From positions 1 to 33,675 of IMG/VR virus record IMGVR_UViG_3300020221_000062: a stretch of DNA of 33,675 bases; one strand, written 5' to 3'. Shown here piece after piece: positions 1 through 6,067 of this stretch. The notes below the pieces were generated by a model. The model saw only the letters and a list, made by a program, of their open reading frames with translations, did not search any database and had not been told where the DNA came from. Position 1 is the first letter of the stretch. Each line of letters begins with the position of its first letter. The position numbers and the translations under genes were made by a program. Source of the stretch: a virus.

Positions 1-1041
1 CAACCTATTTCACAACGGGGGTGGTTCGATGTCCTTGACGACTGGCTTAAGAGAGATCGTTTCGTTTTTGTTGGTTGGTCTGGATTACTTCTTTTTCCCA
101 CAGCTTATCTTGCTATTGGTGGTTGGCTTACTGGGACAACTTTCGTTACGAGTTGGTACACTCATGGCCTTGCATCCAGTTATCTTGAGGGTGCAAACTT
201 TCTTACTGCGGCAGTTAGTACTCCAGCAGATTCTATGGGTCATTCTCTTCTTCTTCTCTGGGGTCCTGAGGCTCAGGGAGATTTCGTCCGCTGGGTCCAA
301 CTTGGGGGACTCTGGCCTTTTGTGGCGCTCCACGGAGCCTTCGCTCTTATAGGTTTTATGCTCAGGCAGTTTGAAATTGCCCGTCTAGTAGGTATCCGTC
401 CGTACAATGCGATTGCTTTTTCAGGTCCTATTGCCGTATTCGTTAGCGTATTCCTCATGTATCCTCTGGGACAATCCAGTTGGTTCTTTGCGCCGTCATT
501 TGGTGTTGCAGCGATCTTCCGCTTCCTTCTATTCCTCCAGGGATTCCACAATTGGACGCTCAATCCCTTCCATATGATGGGAGTTGCTGGTATACTGGGT
601 GGAGCATTACTCTGTGCAATTCACGGAGCAACAGTTGAAAATACACTTTATGAAGATGGAGAAAAGTCAAACACTTTCAAAGCCTTTGAACCGACTCAGG
701 AAGAAGAGACGTACTCAATGGTTACTGCTAACAGGTACTGGAGTCAGATCTTTGGTATTGCGTTTAGTAATAAGCGTTGGCTTCATTTCTTTATGTTATT
801 TGTTCCCGTTATGGGGCTTTGGACTTCTTCTATTGGTATTATTGGGCTTGCTCTTAACTTGAGAGCATACGATTTTGTATCACAAGAAATCCGTGCAGCA
901 GAAGATCCTGAGTTTGAAACATTCTACACGAAGAACATTCTTCTCAATGAAGGACTTCGTGCTTGGATGGCTCCTGTGGATCAACCTCACGAGAACTTTG
1001 TGTTCCCAGAGGAAGTATTGCCAAGAGGTAATGCTCTGTAA
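1..1041 (+). CDS. psbD: Photosystem II D2 protein, 5' end cut by window
   Basis: This encodes the D2 reaction-centre protein of photosystem II, a thylakoid membrane protein that pairs with D1 and binds chlorophyll, pheophytin and the quinone QA. Frame 1 is open from the first base. It shows the D2 hallmarks [20 protein letters not shown] at the N-terminus, [32 protein letters not shown], then [20 protein letters not shown] and the C-terminus PRGNAL. The 346 residues present compare with about 352 in the family, so only a handful of N-terminal codons lie outside the window. Phage-borne psbD is a well-known cyanophage auxiliary gene that keeps photosynthesis running in infected cells. A terminator follows directly, so it probably ends its own transcription unit, perhaps one shared with psbA upstream (not visible). 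Confidence 0.98.
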   Translation, partial: QPISQRGWFDVLDDWLKRDRFVFVGWSGLLLFPTAYLAIGGWLTGTTFVTSWYTHGLASSYLEGANFLTAAVSTPADSMGHSLLLLWGPEAQGDFVRWVQLGGLWPFVALHGAFALIGFMLRQFEIARLVGIRPYNAIAFSGPIAVFVSVFLMYPLGQSSWFFAPSFGVAAIFRFLLFLQGFHNWTLNPFHMMGVAGILGGALLCAIHGATVENTLYEDGEKSNTFKAFEPTQEEETYSMVTANRYWSQIFGIAFSNKRWLHFFMLFVPVMGLWTSSIGIIGLALNLRAYDFVSQEIRAAEDPEFETFYTKNILLNEGLRAWMAPVDQPHENFVFPEEVLPRGNAL

Positions 1042-1053
1042 ACTACTCAAGAT

Positions 1054-1077
1054 GGGGGTGGAAACACCCCTTTTTTA
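1054..1077 (+). terminator. Rho-independent terminator after psbD
   Basis: A six-base-pair GC-rich stem, GGGGTG (1055-1060) with CACCCC (1065-1070), closed by a GAAA tetraloop, is followed by six T residues. It lies 13 bases after the psbD stop and separates psbD from the glutaredoxin unit. Confidence 0.9.
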
Positions 1078-1175
1078 GTCAATATGATAACTTCAGAAAC
1101 TTCATACAAGCTCGCAGAAATAATTAGAGCAACTTGGCCTCAACTTTACAATTCATCCAAGTCACCCTATAATGG

Positions 1176-1183
1176 TATAAATA
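1176..1183 (+). promoter_or_regulatory. T4-type late promoter upstream of glutaredoxin
   Basis: TATAAATA is an exact match to the T4 late-promoter consensus recognised by gp55-bearing RNA polymerase. It sits 23 bases before the ATG at 1207, which supports that start rather than the in-frame ATG at 1084. Confidence 0.7.
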
Positions 1184-1206
1184 ATTCCCAAAAACTATTA
1201 AGAAAT

Positions 1207-1443
1207 ATGAAGTTCACAGTTTATTCGAAAGACGGTTGTCCATATTGCACAAAGATACAACAGGTGTTAGAATTATCGAAACTTGAACATAAGGTGTATA
1301 AATTAAATGAGGACTTCACCAAAGAACAGTTTTATGCTGAGTTTGGTAAAGGATCTACATTTCCTCAAGTCATTATGGATGACAAACACCTCGGTGGTTG
1401 TACTGATACAGTCAAGTACCTTCAAGAAAACAAAATTATTTAA
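1207..1443 (+). CDS. Glutaredoxin
   Basis: A 78-residue glutaredoxin, a small cytoplasmic thiol oxidoreductase that in T4-like phages can reduce ribonucleotide reductase. The active site CPYC is at residues 11-14 directly after a beta strand (KFTVYSKDG). The cis-proline motif TFPQV (51-55) and the GG..D glutathione-binding segment (63-67) are in the expected places, and the length suits the family. The frame is open upstream to an ATG at 1084, but the extra 41 residues do not resemble glutaredoxin and a late-promoter motif lies inside them, so the ATG at 1207 is preferred. The stop codon overlaps the next start by one base, suggesting co-translation. T4 calls its comparable thioredoxin/glutaredoxin-like gene nrdC, but orthology is not shown here. 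Confidence 0.9.
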   Translation: MKFTVYSKDGCPYCTKIQQVLELSKLEHKVYKLNEDFTKEQFYAEFGKGSTFPQVIMDDKHLGGCTDTVKYLQENKII

Positions 1444-1802
1444 TGGAACAACACTTTAATGAAATGTATTTTGATGTAGAGAAAGCAGTTGATCTTGCAT
1501 TTAATGGACAATTTGTGTTAAAATTCTATGACTATCTACAAGTCATAGGAGCGAAGAAAGTTGATGTAGAACAGTTCATTGAAAGTTCTACTGCAGCAAA
1601 TATTAGTGAAATGGTAATGGAATTGGATGAGTATCTTGAGGGAGGCCCAGATAACCTTCATAAACAACTTAGAGAAGCATACGGACATATTCCAAAACCA
1701 CAAGCTAAAAAAATCAGAAATTACTTGTATAACATCCTTGAGGATGCTTGGAGATATAATCATGACAAGAGGAGGGGACGAAGAAAAAAGCAAACTAAAT
1801 AA
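1443..1802 (+). CDS. Conserved cyanophage protein of unknown function
   Basis: 119 residues, not assigned to a named family. It looks like a soluble helical protein: an acidic N-terminal half with alternating hydrophobic residues, a segment ELDEYLEGGPDNLHKQLREA near the middle, and a very basic C-terminal tail (RYNHDKRRGRRKKQTK) that could contact nucleic acid. The ATG shares one base with the stop of the glutaredoxin gene (TAATG), so the two are probably translated together from the late promoter at 1176. A hairpin with a T-rich tail follows the stop. Confidence 0.8.
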   Translation: MEQHFNEMYFDVEKAVDLAFNGQFVLKFYDYLQVIGAKKVDVEQFIESSTAANISEMVMELDEYLEGGPDNLHKQLREAYGHIPKPQAKKIRNYLYNILEDAWRYNHDKRRGRRKKQTK

Positions 1803-1807
1803 TTCCG

Positions 1808-1830
1808 AACCCGAGATCAATCGGGGTTTT
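1808..1830 (+). terminator. Probable terminator after the glutaredoxin operon
   Basis: CCCGA (1810-1814) pairs with TCGGG (1821-1825) around a six-base loop, followed by GTTTTGAGTT. The stem is short and the T tract is interrupted, so termination may be partial. Confidence 0.55.
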
Positions 1831-1895
1831 GAGTTATTACTTAGAAATAGGAGGAGGAAATCACCAAAGCCAAAAACTTTCCAAGTGAGATTTGG

Positions 1896-1933
1896 CAAAA
1901 TGATTTCCCTCTTTCGCAGGGAGTTTCATTTTG
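1896..1933 (+). other. Long intergenic hairpin in a gene-free leader
   Basis: CAAAATGA (1896-1903) pairs with TCATTTTG (1926-1933), and TTCCCT (1905-1910) pairs with AGGGAG (1918-1923) with one G-T pair, giving about 14 pairs interrupted by a one-by-two internal loop and capped by CTTTCGC. No T tract follows, so it is not a classic terminator. It lies between the terminator at 1808 and the small membrane protein at 1986; the rest of 1831-1985 shows no ORF that I believe. Confidence 0.5.
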
Positions 1934-1985
1934 GATTTGAATTTCATTTGGACGTGAGAAAAAAGTAACTCTCTGGAGAAAATAA

Positions 1986-2210
1986 ATGGAAACAGCATAT
2001 GTAATAACATTCGCAGTAATGTTCACGTTGCTCTTTTTTATGACAGGAGGTATAATTGGTTGGTTGACTTATAGACATCTATTAGAAACAAGGCCTCCAT
2101 ACTTACATCCAGAATTTTTTGATGAAAATGGCCAGGTAATTCCTGACGAAATAGTATCTGTACGATTTGAAAATGACTATGACTACGACGAAACCGAAGA
2201 GGACGACTAA
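1986..2210 (+). CDS. Small single-pass membrane protein
   Basis: 74 residues with one strong hydrophobic helix (about residues 4-28, ending GGIIGWLTYRHL) and a highly acidic C-terminal tail (NDYDYDETEEDD). It is probably an inner-membrane or thylakoid-membrane protein with the tail in the cytoplasm; topology is inference. GGAG lies about 8 bases before the ATG. Its last codons overlap the start of the next gene by 38 bases in another frame. Short membrane proteins of this form are common in cyanophages, and no function is known to me. Confidence 0.75.
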   Translation: METAYVITFAVMFTLLFFMTGGIIGWLTYRHLLETRPPYLHPEFFDENGQVIPDEIVSVRFENDYDYDETEEDD

Positions 2211-2679
2211 AGCAACTGCAACAGCAGAACCAGTTAAACTTCCTCCCAATCCATTCATGAACGAGATTCTTGATCTCGTTTCATCGCAAAAGACTAATGC
2301 TAAAAAAGTAGAACTCTTAAGAGAGCATGAGAATGATGCTCTTAAGTCTCTGCTGATTTGGAACTTTGATGAATCAGTAATCTCAGAATTGCCTGAAGGT
2401 GAAGTTCCATTCCGTCCCAATGAGAATCCTCTTGGAACTGATCACTCATCTCTTCGTAGAGAGTGGAAGCACTTCTATAACTTTGTAAAGGGTGGCAATA
2501 ATACTCTTTCAAAGATTCGTAGAGAAACAATCTTCATTCAGATTCTTGAAGGACTTCATCCACTAGAGTCAGAAGTTCTTTGTTTGGTTAAAGATAAGAA
2601 TCTGCAATCCAAATACAAAATTTCTTTTGATGTTGTAAAAGAAGCTTACCCCGACATTCAATGGGGAGGACGTTCTTAA
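2173..2679 (+). CDS. DUF6433-like conserved cyanophage protein
   Basis: About 168 residues. The body matches what I remember of the DUF6433 family of T4-like cyanophages: a short basic Thr/Lys-rich N-terminus, a helical stretch (EILDLVSSQKTNAKKVELLR), then a segment ending LPEGEVPFRPNENPLG, then FVKGGNNTLSKIRRETIFIQ and the C-terminal EAYPDIQW. The function is unknown. Possible starts are ATG 2173, ATG 2179 and TTG 2167; none has a clear Shine-Dalgarno sequence, and the gene begins inside the upstream membrane-protein gene. Its stop overlaps the next ATG (TAATG). The family name is from memory and unsearched. Confidence 0.8.
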   Translation: MTMTTTKPKRTTKATATAEPVKLPPNPFMNEILDLVSSQKTNAKKVELLREHENDALKSLLIWNFDESVISELPEGEVPFRPNENPLGTDHSSLRREWKHFYNFVKGGNNTLSKIRRETIFIQILEGLHPLESEVLCLVKDKNLQSKYKISFDVVKEAYPDIQWGGRS

Positions 2680-2936
2680 TGTGTACAGTGCTACACGAAA
2701 AATGTGAAAAGGGGGTAGCGAAGGATAGATCGCTGCCCATCAATTCTCATTTGGTTACATATCTTTTAGATGGTATCGTCACTTATGATATTGTAATGTG
2801 TCATAAGATGGCAGACATCTTTGATATGTATTGGGATAAATATCGAGAAGATTTGAAAAAGATTGAATACACTAATGGACGAGTCAATCCTAGACTTTGG
2901 GATAATAAAACACCTGATAAAAAGAAAAGGAAATGA
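2679..2936 (+). CDS. Conserved hypothetical protein
   Basis: 85 residues, family not recognised. A GGAGGA Shine-Dalgarno (2665-2670) lies 8 bases before the ATG at 2679, which favours this start over the in-frame ATG at 2661. The protein has a Cys-containing N-terminus, a central helical region and a lysine-rich C-terminal tail (DNKTPDKKKRK). It starts on the stop codon of the DUF6433-like gene and ends in an ATGA overlap with the next gene, so it belongs to one translationally coupled run ending in speD. Confidence 0.75.
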   Translation: MCTVLHEKCEKGVAKDRSLPINSHLVTYLLDGIVTYDIVMCHKMADIFDMYWDKYREDLKKIEYTNGRVNPRLWDNKTPDKKKRK

Positions 2937-3112
2937 GTGAAGGATTTAGTGAAGAAAAAATTGAAGTTGCTATTAACAAAGACGAAGTAAATAAACTTCT
3001 GAAAAAGTATAAGAAGATTAAAAAATATATGAAGTCACCACTTTATCAAGTGATGGTTATGGATGGAACTGAAAAGATTGTATCTGATTTATTAAGCGAC
3101 ACTGATGGGTAA
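2933..3112 (+). CDS. Short lysine-rich hypothetical protein
   Basis: 59 residues beginning MSEGFSEEKIEVAINKDEVN, with a lysine-rich helix (KLLKKYKKIKKYMK) and an acidic C-terminus ending LLSDTDG. The ATG overlaps the previous stop in an ATGA junction and the stop lies 8 bases inside speD. This tight packing and an uninterrupted frame with codon use like its neighbours support a real gene. No function can be proposed. Confidence 0.65.
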   Translation: MSEGFSEEKIEVAINKDEVNKLLKKYKKIKKYMKSPLYQVMVMDGTEKIVSDLLSDTDG

Positions 3113-3431
3113 ACATTATTTACTGAACCTCTATGGATGTTCATTTGTTCTTCTGAATGATGAAGACTATCTTATAGACTTGTTAGTAAATGCCGCGATT
3201 GCAAGCGGTGCAACAGTATGTCAAACAATTCATAAGAAGTTTTATCCACAGGGAGTTACAGTATTGTGTTTACTTTCAGAAAGTCATATCAGTATTCATA
3301 CATGGCCAGAGGAAGGAAAAGCAGCGGTAGATGTTTATACTTGCGGTGATTGCAATCCTAAGATAGGATGTGATATAATTATTGAGCAATTATATGCAAC
3401 GAATCATACATTAAGTTACATTGAACGGTAA
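3105..3431 (+). CDS. speD: S-adenosylmethionine decarboxylase proenzyme
   Basis: A 108-residue class 1B (bacterial/archaeal) AdoMet decarboxylase, which makes decarboxylated AdoMet, the aminopropyl donor for spermidine synthesis. The self-cleavage site is clear: SESHISIHTWPE, with cleavage expected between Glu59 and Ser60, the serine becoming the pyruvoyl cofactor. His65 and Cys80 have the same spacing from the serine as the catalytic His and Cys of the family. Further family signatures are LLNLYGC at the N-terminus and AAVDVYTCGDCNP. The enzyme is cytosolic and normally works as an oligomer of the cleaved subunits. speD is a known cyanophage auxiliary gene. It ends the coupled run of small genes and is followed by a separate promoter. 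Confidence 0.95.
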   Translation: MGKHYLLNLYGCSFVLLNDEDYLIDLLVNAAIASGATVCQTIHKKFYPQGVTVLCLLSESHISIHTWPEEGKAAVDVYTCGDCNPKIGCDIIIEQLYATNHTLSYIER

Positions 3432-3449
3432 CAAAAGTTACAAAATAAC

Positions 3450-3477
3450 TTGCATAAATTTATGTAGGTTCTATAAT
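3450..3477 (+). promoter_or_regulatory. Sigma70-type promoter of the leader/DUF4278 unit
   Basis: TTGCAT (3450-3455), a 16-base spacer and a perfect TATAAT (3472-3477). Transcription would start near 3484, exactly where the conserved leader RNA begins. Confidence 0.75.
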
Positions 3478-3483
3478 ACCTAT

Positions 3484-3541
3484 ATCGTTCATCTGGAATA
3501 TCCAGACGGAAGTAAGCCGACTCGGAACGGATCGTTCATCT
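3484..3541 (+). ncRNA. Candidate glutamine riboswitch (glnA / Downstream-peptide type)
   Basis: The leader starts ATCGTTCATC, then a perfect hairpin TCTGGA-ATA-TCCAGA (3492-3506), then the core ACGGAAGTAAG (3506-3516), then a possible small hairpin CCG-ACT-CGG, then GGAACG (3524-3529), whose last five bases pair with CGTTC (3486-3490). Order and sequence match my memory of the glnA and Downstream-peptide RNAs of marine cyanobacteria and their phages, which bind L-glutamine. The first 11 bases recur exactly at 3531-3541, just before the ATG at 3542, so ligand binding could alter access to that start. The RNA sits under its own promoter and in front of short ORFs, the usual setting of the Downstream-peptide class. 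A covariance-model search was not possible here. Confidence 0.7.
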
Positions 3542-3694
3542 ATGGAAGCACTCATTCTAACTTGCTTACAAGCACAATTAATTGCTGGGAGAATTCACAA
3601 ACAGGACATTCCCATTCAAGTAAAGAATGATTTAATCTGGGAGATCAAACAGATCTCTCCAAAAACGTGCAAAGTAGACGCAAAAGCCGACTGA
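3542..3694 (+). CDS. 50-residue protein directly under the glutamine-type leader
   Basis: A short ORF starting MEALILTCLQAQLIAGRIHK and ending CKVDAKAD. The first 20 residues form an amphipathic or hydrophobic helix, followed by a Lys/Asp-rich segment containing NDLIWEIKQ. The ATG abuts the second copy of the ATCGTTCATCT element. It resembles small conserved cyanophage and picocyanobacterial proteins, but I know no function. Its last codons overlap a sequence (CTGAAGGAACGC, 3691-3702) identical to the 3' core of glnA-type RNAs, so the end of this gene may double as RNA structure. Confidence 0.7.
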   Translation: MEALILTCLQAQLIAGRIHKQDIPIQVKNDLIWEIKQISPKTCKVDAKAD

Positions 3695-3734
3695 AGGAAC
3701 GCTCTTTAACCTCAAAAACTAAGGAGAAACCCTA

Positions 3735-3893
3735 ATGTCACAAGTAGTATATCGCGGTGTTGCATATGACACTGAAACACCTAAGCAAGAATATCAACAC
3801 TGGTATTCAGAAACACATGCACCAGCACATCCAGCAAACACCTATCGCGGTGTTGCTTACCGTCCTTGCCACAACTCGGAGGTAACAAAATGA
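3735..3893 (+). CDS. DUF4278-type small protein
   Basis: 52 residues with two copies of a YRGVAY motif (residues 6-11 and 37-42) encoded by a 14-base exact repeat (3750-3763 and 3843-3856). The motif is the signature I know from the cyanobacterial DUF4278 domain. AAGGAG lies 8 bases before the ATG, a strong ribosome site. As I recall, small DUF4278-type proteins in cyanobacteria include nitrogen-responsive partners of PII such as PirA; that link is from memory. A place behind a glutamine-type leader would fit such a role, but nothing here proves the target. The stop overlaps the next small ORF (ATGA). Confidence 0.75.
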   Translation: MSQVVYRGVAYDTETPKQEYQHWYSETHAPAHPANTYRGVAYRPCHNSEVTK

Positions 3894-3976
3894 ATTGGTT
3901 GAATGTGATCCGCACACAGATTCAAAAGCAAAAGAAACTTCAAGCCGCACAGTATTATATTGCCACTTTGGGATGA
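3890..3976 (+). CDS. Very short ORF, possibly 5' part of a frameshifted gene
   Basis: 28 residues, MNWLNVIRTQIQKQKKLQAA followed by QYYIATLG and a stop. GGAGGT lies 7 bases before the ATG, which overlaps the DUF4278 stop, so it is probably translated. If the frame shifts by +1 just before the stop, the reading continues WDEVPDTTSSAISYHYKRWC and ends at 4037, which looks like protein. It could be a real 28-residue peptide, a sequencing or evolutionary frameshift, or a recoding site. The start is credible; the true end is uncertain. Confidence 0.4.
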   Translation: MNWLNVIRTQIQKQKKLQAAQYYIATLG

Positions 3977-4119
3977 AGTACCTGATACCACTTCTAGTGC
4001 TATTTCGTATCATTACAAACGATGGTGTATTCTCTGAGCAAAGAAAATTCCCCGCCAAAAAACAACCTCCCGAAATTCGAAAGGTTGAAAGAAGAAAGGG
4101 GAAAAAACATAATAGATCT

Positions 4120-4147
4120 AAGGAGGGTTGACAACCCTCCTTTTTTT
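4120..4147 (+). terminator. Strong rho-independent terminator
   Basis: AAGGAGGGTT (4120-4129) pairs perfectly with AACCCTCCTT (4133-4142) around a three-base loop GAC, and the T run extends to 4147. It closes the unit that began at the promoter at 3450. Confidence 0.93.
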
Positions 4148-4156
4148 ATGTAAAAT
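4128..4156 (+). promoter_or_regulatory. Sigma70-type promoter nested in the terminator
   Basis: A perfect TTGACA (4128-4133) spans the loop of the terminator, followed after exactly 17 bases by TAAAAT (4151-4156). It would drive the 55-residue gene at 4178 and thyX. Confidence 0.85.
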
Positions 4157-4177
4157 GAGTTAGTACAACCATAACTT

Positions 4178-4345
4178 ATGGATATTCAGAACTTAAAACT
4201 TATTGTTCGAAACTTAAAGTCTCTGGTAGATTGTTTGGAATCTGAAATCTATTCAAATAGAGAGAATTATAAGTATGAGGAAGTCGCACCTCATATTAAT
4301 GACTACGACGAAATTTTTGAAGACGATGACGGATACCCAGACTAA
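4178..4345 (+). CDS. Small acidic conserved protein
   Basis: 55 residues starting MDIQNLKLIVRNLKSLVDCL, a leucine-rich amphipathic helix, and ending in a very acidic tail (NDYDEIFEDDDGYPD). It is the first gene after the promoter at 4128, with a 5' leader of about 15 bases, and it ends one base before the thyX start. The pattern of a helical N-terminus with an aspartate-rich end recalls small cyanophage proteins of unknown function. No catalytic motif is visible. Confidence 0.75.
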   Translation: MDIQNLKLIVRNLKSLVDCLESEIYSNRENYKYEEVAPHINDYDEIFEDDDGYPD

Positions 4346-4346
4346 T

Positions 4347-5036
4347 ATGAAACCAGAAGTAAAACTTATTTCAGTTACACCAAATGCTGAACAGCACATT
4401 GCATATTGCGCTCGCGTAAGTAATCCAAAGAATCAAGAGAACTCTAATTTTGAAGGATTGCTTAAATATTGTATTAAGAATCAACACTGGAGCATCTTTG
4501 AACATGCTTTTCTTACAGTTGAAATTAATACCTCGTTGGCGATTGCTACGCAGATCTTGCGTCACAGAAGTTTCACGTTTCAGCAGTTCAGTCAAAGATA
4601 TGCAGACAGTACAGAACTTCAAGTTGAACTTCCTGTACCTGATCTTAGGAGACAAGATGCAAAAAATAGACAAAATAGCACAGATGATCTTGGAGATTAT
4701 CTGAAGATGTCTTTACAAGAACAAATCAATAATCATTTCAAATCTTCACTGTCACTTTATAATGATCTTTTAGGATATGGCGTGGCTAAAGAATGTGCAA
4801 GGTTTGTACTTCCTCAAGCAACTATGACACGTCTTTACATGTCAGGTAGTGTGAGATCATGGATTCATTATATTGATCTTCGCAGCGCACATGGTACTCA
4901 GAAAGAGCACATGGAAGTTGCAGAGGCAATTCGTTGCATCTTCACTTGTCACTTTCCAACAATTTCATCTGCTCTTGGATGGGAACGTGAAGGGTGTTCC
5001 GAATGTGTCGATGCTCCTTCTATTATCATAGAATAA
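4347..5036 (+). CDS. thyX: Flavin-dependent thymidylate synthase
   Basis: ThyX methylates dUMP to dTMP using methylene-tetrahydrofolate and FAD/NADPH, supplying thymidine for phage replication. The 229-residue protein carries the family signature RHRSFTFQQFSQRY (RHR at 72-74, Ser at 82), the N-terminal YCARVSNP, the HWSIFEHA segment and the C-terminal FVLPQATMTRLYMSGSVRSW, all typical. The active enzyme is a tetramer. The ATG at 4347 is chosen because it follows the upstream stop by one base and gives the usual length; the frame is open to an earlier start at 4275 that would overlap the acidic gene. Cyanophages commonly carry thyX rather than the T4 td gene. Confidence 0.96.
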   Translation: MKPEVKLISVTPNAEQHIAYCARVSNPKNQENSNFEGLLKYCIKNQHWSIFEHAFLTVEINTSLAIATQILRHRSFTFQQFSQRYADSTELQVELPVPDLRRQDAKNRQNSTDDLGDYLKMSLQEQINNHFKSSLSLYNDLLGYGVAKECARFVLPQATMTRLYMSGSVRSWIHYIDLRSAHGTQKEHMEVAEAIRCIFTCHFPTISSALGWEREGCSECVDAPSIIIE

Positions 5037-5039
5037 ATA
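5032..5039 (+). promoter_or_regulatory. Possible late promoter before the FmdB-like gene
   Basis: AATAAATA overlaps the thyX stop and lies 25 bases before the next start codon. It fits NATAAATA but differs from TATAAATA in the first base. Confidence 0.4.
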
Positions 5040-5064
5040 TCCTTACATACAATGGAGGTGGAAA

Positions 5065-5307
5065 TTGCCAACGTATCCAGTTAAAAATTTAGAAACGGGT
5101 GAAACAAAAGAACTCTACATGTCGATGGTAGAGTATGAACAATGGAGAAAAGATAACCCTGGTTGGGATAAAGATTGGAGCCAAGGATGTGCTGGAGTTG
5201 GAGAAGTTGGAGAGTGGCAACAAAGACTTGTGAATAAAAATCCAGGTTGGAACGAAGTTCTCCGTAAAGCTTCAAAAATGCCAGGAGCAAAAGTAAAACC
5301 CTTTTAG
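5065..5307 (+). CDS. FmdB-like small phage protein
   Basis: 80 residues starting MPTYPVKNLETGETKELYMS. The MPTY start, the MSMVEYEQW segment and the C-terminal GWNEVLRKASKMPGAKVKPF resemble a widespread T4-like cyanophage family related to FmdB zinc-ribbon proteins, but the zinc cysteines are absent: one Cys only, at residue 42. The start codon is TTG, supported by GGAGGTG ending 4 bases before it; the ATG at 5052 reads into an early stop. It lies 4 bases before phoH and may be co-translated with it. The molecular role is unknown. Confidence 0.75.
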   Translation: MPTYPVKNLETGETKELYMSMVEYEQWRKDNPGWDKDWSQGCAGVGEVGEWQQRLVNKNPGWNEVLRKASKMPGAKVKPF

Positions 5308-5311
5308 AATA

Positions 5312-6067
5312 ATGCCAAGAAAAAGAAATCAACCTGCAACTCCAGTTCCATTTGGAATGAGCAACAAGCAAATGAAACGTAAGAAACCAATCAATTTGGA
5401 TTTCATGAAGACAATTGATCCTCTTACAGATAATCAAGAAGAGTTTTTTAGATCATATCAAATCGGACAAAACATCGTCGGATATGGTTGTGCTGGTACA
5501 GGTAAAACCTTTATCGCGCTCTACAATGCCCTTCAGGACGTTCTTGATGAGAAGAGTCCATATGACAAGATCTACATTGTGAGATCGCTTGTGGCCACCC
5601 GTGAGATTGGATTTCTTCCTGGAGATCATGAAGACAAATCATCACTCTACCAGATTCCTTATAAGAATATGGTGAAGTATATGTTTGAGATGCCAGATGA
5701 TAATTCTTTTGAAATGCTTTATGGCAATCTCAAGAGTCAAGGAACGATTAGTTTCTGGAGTACGTCATTTATTCGGGGAACAACCCTTGATAATGCGATC
5801 ATTATTGTAGATGAATTTCAAAATTTAAATTTCCATGAATTAGATTCTATTATTACTCGTGTCGGTGAGAACACAAGAATTATGTTCTGTGGTGATGCAA
5901 CTCAATCAGATCTTGTGCGTACCAACGAGAAGAATGGTATCATTGATTTTATGAGAATTCTTCGTGCAATGCCATCCTTTGATATCATTGAGTTTGACGT
6001 TAAAGATATTGTTCGCTCTGGATTGTGTAAAGAGTACATTATTGCAAAAATGGAACTTGGACTTTGA
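5312..6067 (+). CDS. phoH: PhoH-like ATPase
   Basis: A 251-residue P-loop ATPase of the PhoH family. The Walker A motif GCAGTGKT is at residues 59-66, and Walker B IIIVDEFQN at 163-171 is followed by the sensor-like FCGDATQSD. The N-terminus is basic. PhoH resembles the helicase core of superfamily 1 but its biochemical role in phage is unsettled; it is so common in marine phages that it is used as a marker gene. The link to phosphate stress is inherited from the E. coli name and should not be assumed. Its stop overlaps the next ATG by one base. Confidence 0.95.
   Translation: MPRKRNQPATPVPFGMSNKQMKRKKPINLDFMKTIDPLTDNQEEFFRSYQIGQNIVGYGCAGTGKTFIALYNALQDVLDEKSPYDKIYIVRSLVATREIGFLPGDHEDKSSLYQIPYKNMVKYMFEMPDDNSFEMLYGNLKSQGTISFWSTSFIRGTTLDNAIIIVDEFQNLNFHELDSIITRVGENTRIMFCGDATQSDLVRTNEKNGIIDFMRILRAMPSFDIIEFDVKDIVRSGLCKEYIIAKMELGL

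Noticed and set aside
1627-1968. ORF of 113 codons across the end of the 1443 gene and the gap
   Set aside because: It is in another frame over a real gene, runs through a terminator and a hairpin and has no protein-like pattern.
3421-3630. ORF of 69 codons from a TTG in the speD end
   Set aside because: It crosses the promoter and the riboswitch-like leader; the ATG ORF at 3542 in another frame fits better.
3973-4131. ORF starting MKYLIPLLVLF with a signal-like N-terminus
   Set aside because: It runs into the terminator stem, has a very basic low-complexity end and overlaps the possible frameshifted small gene; no ribosome site.
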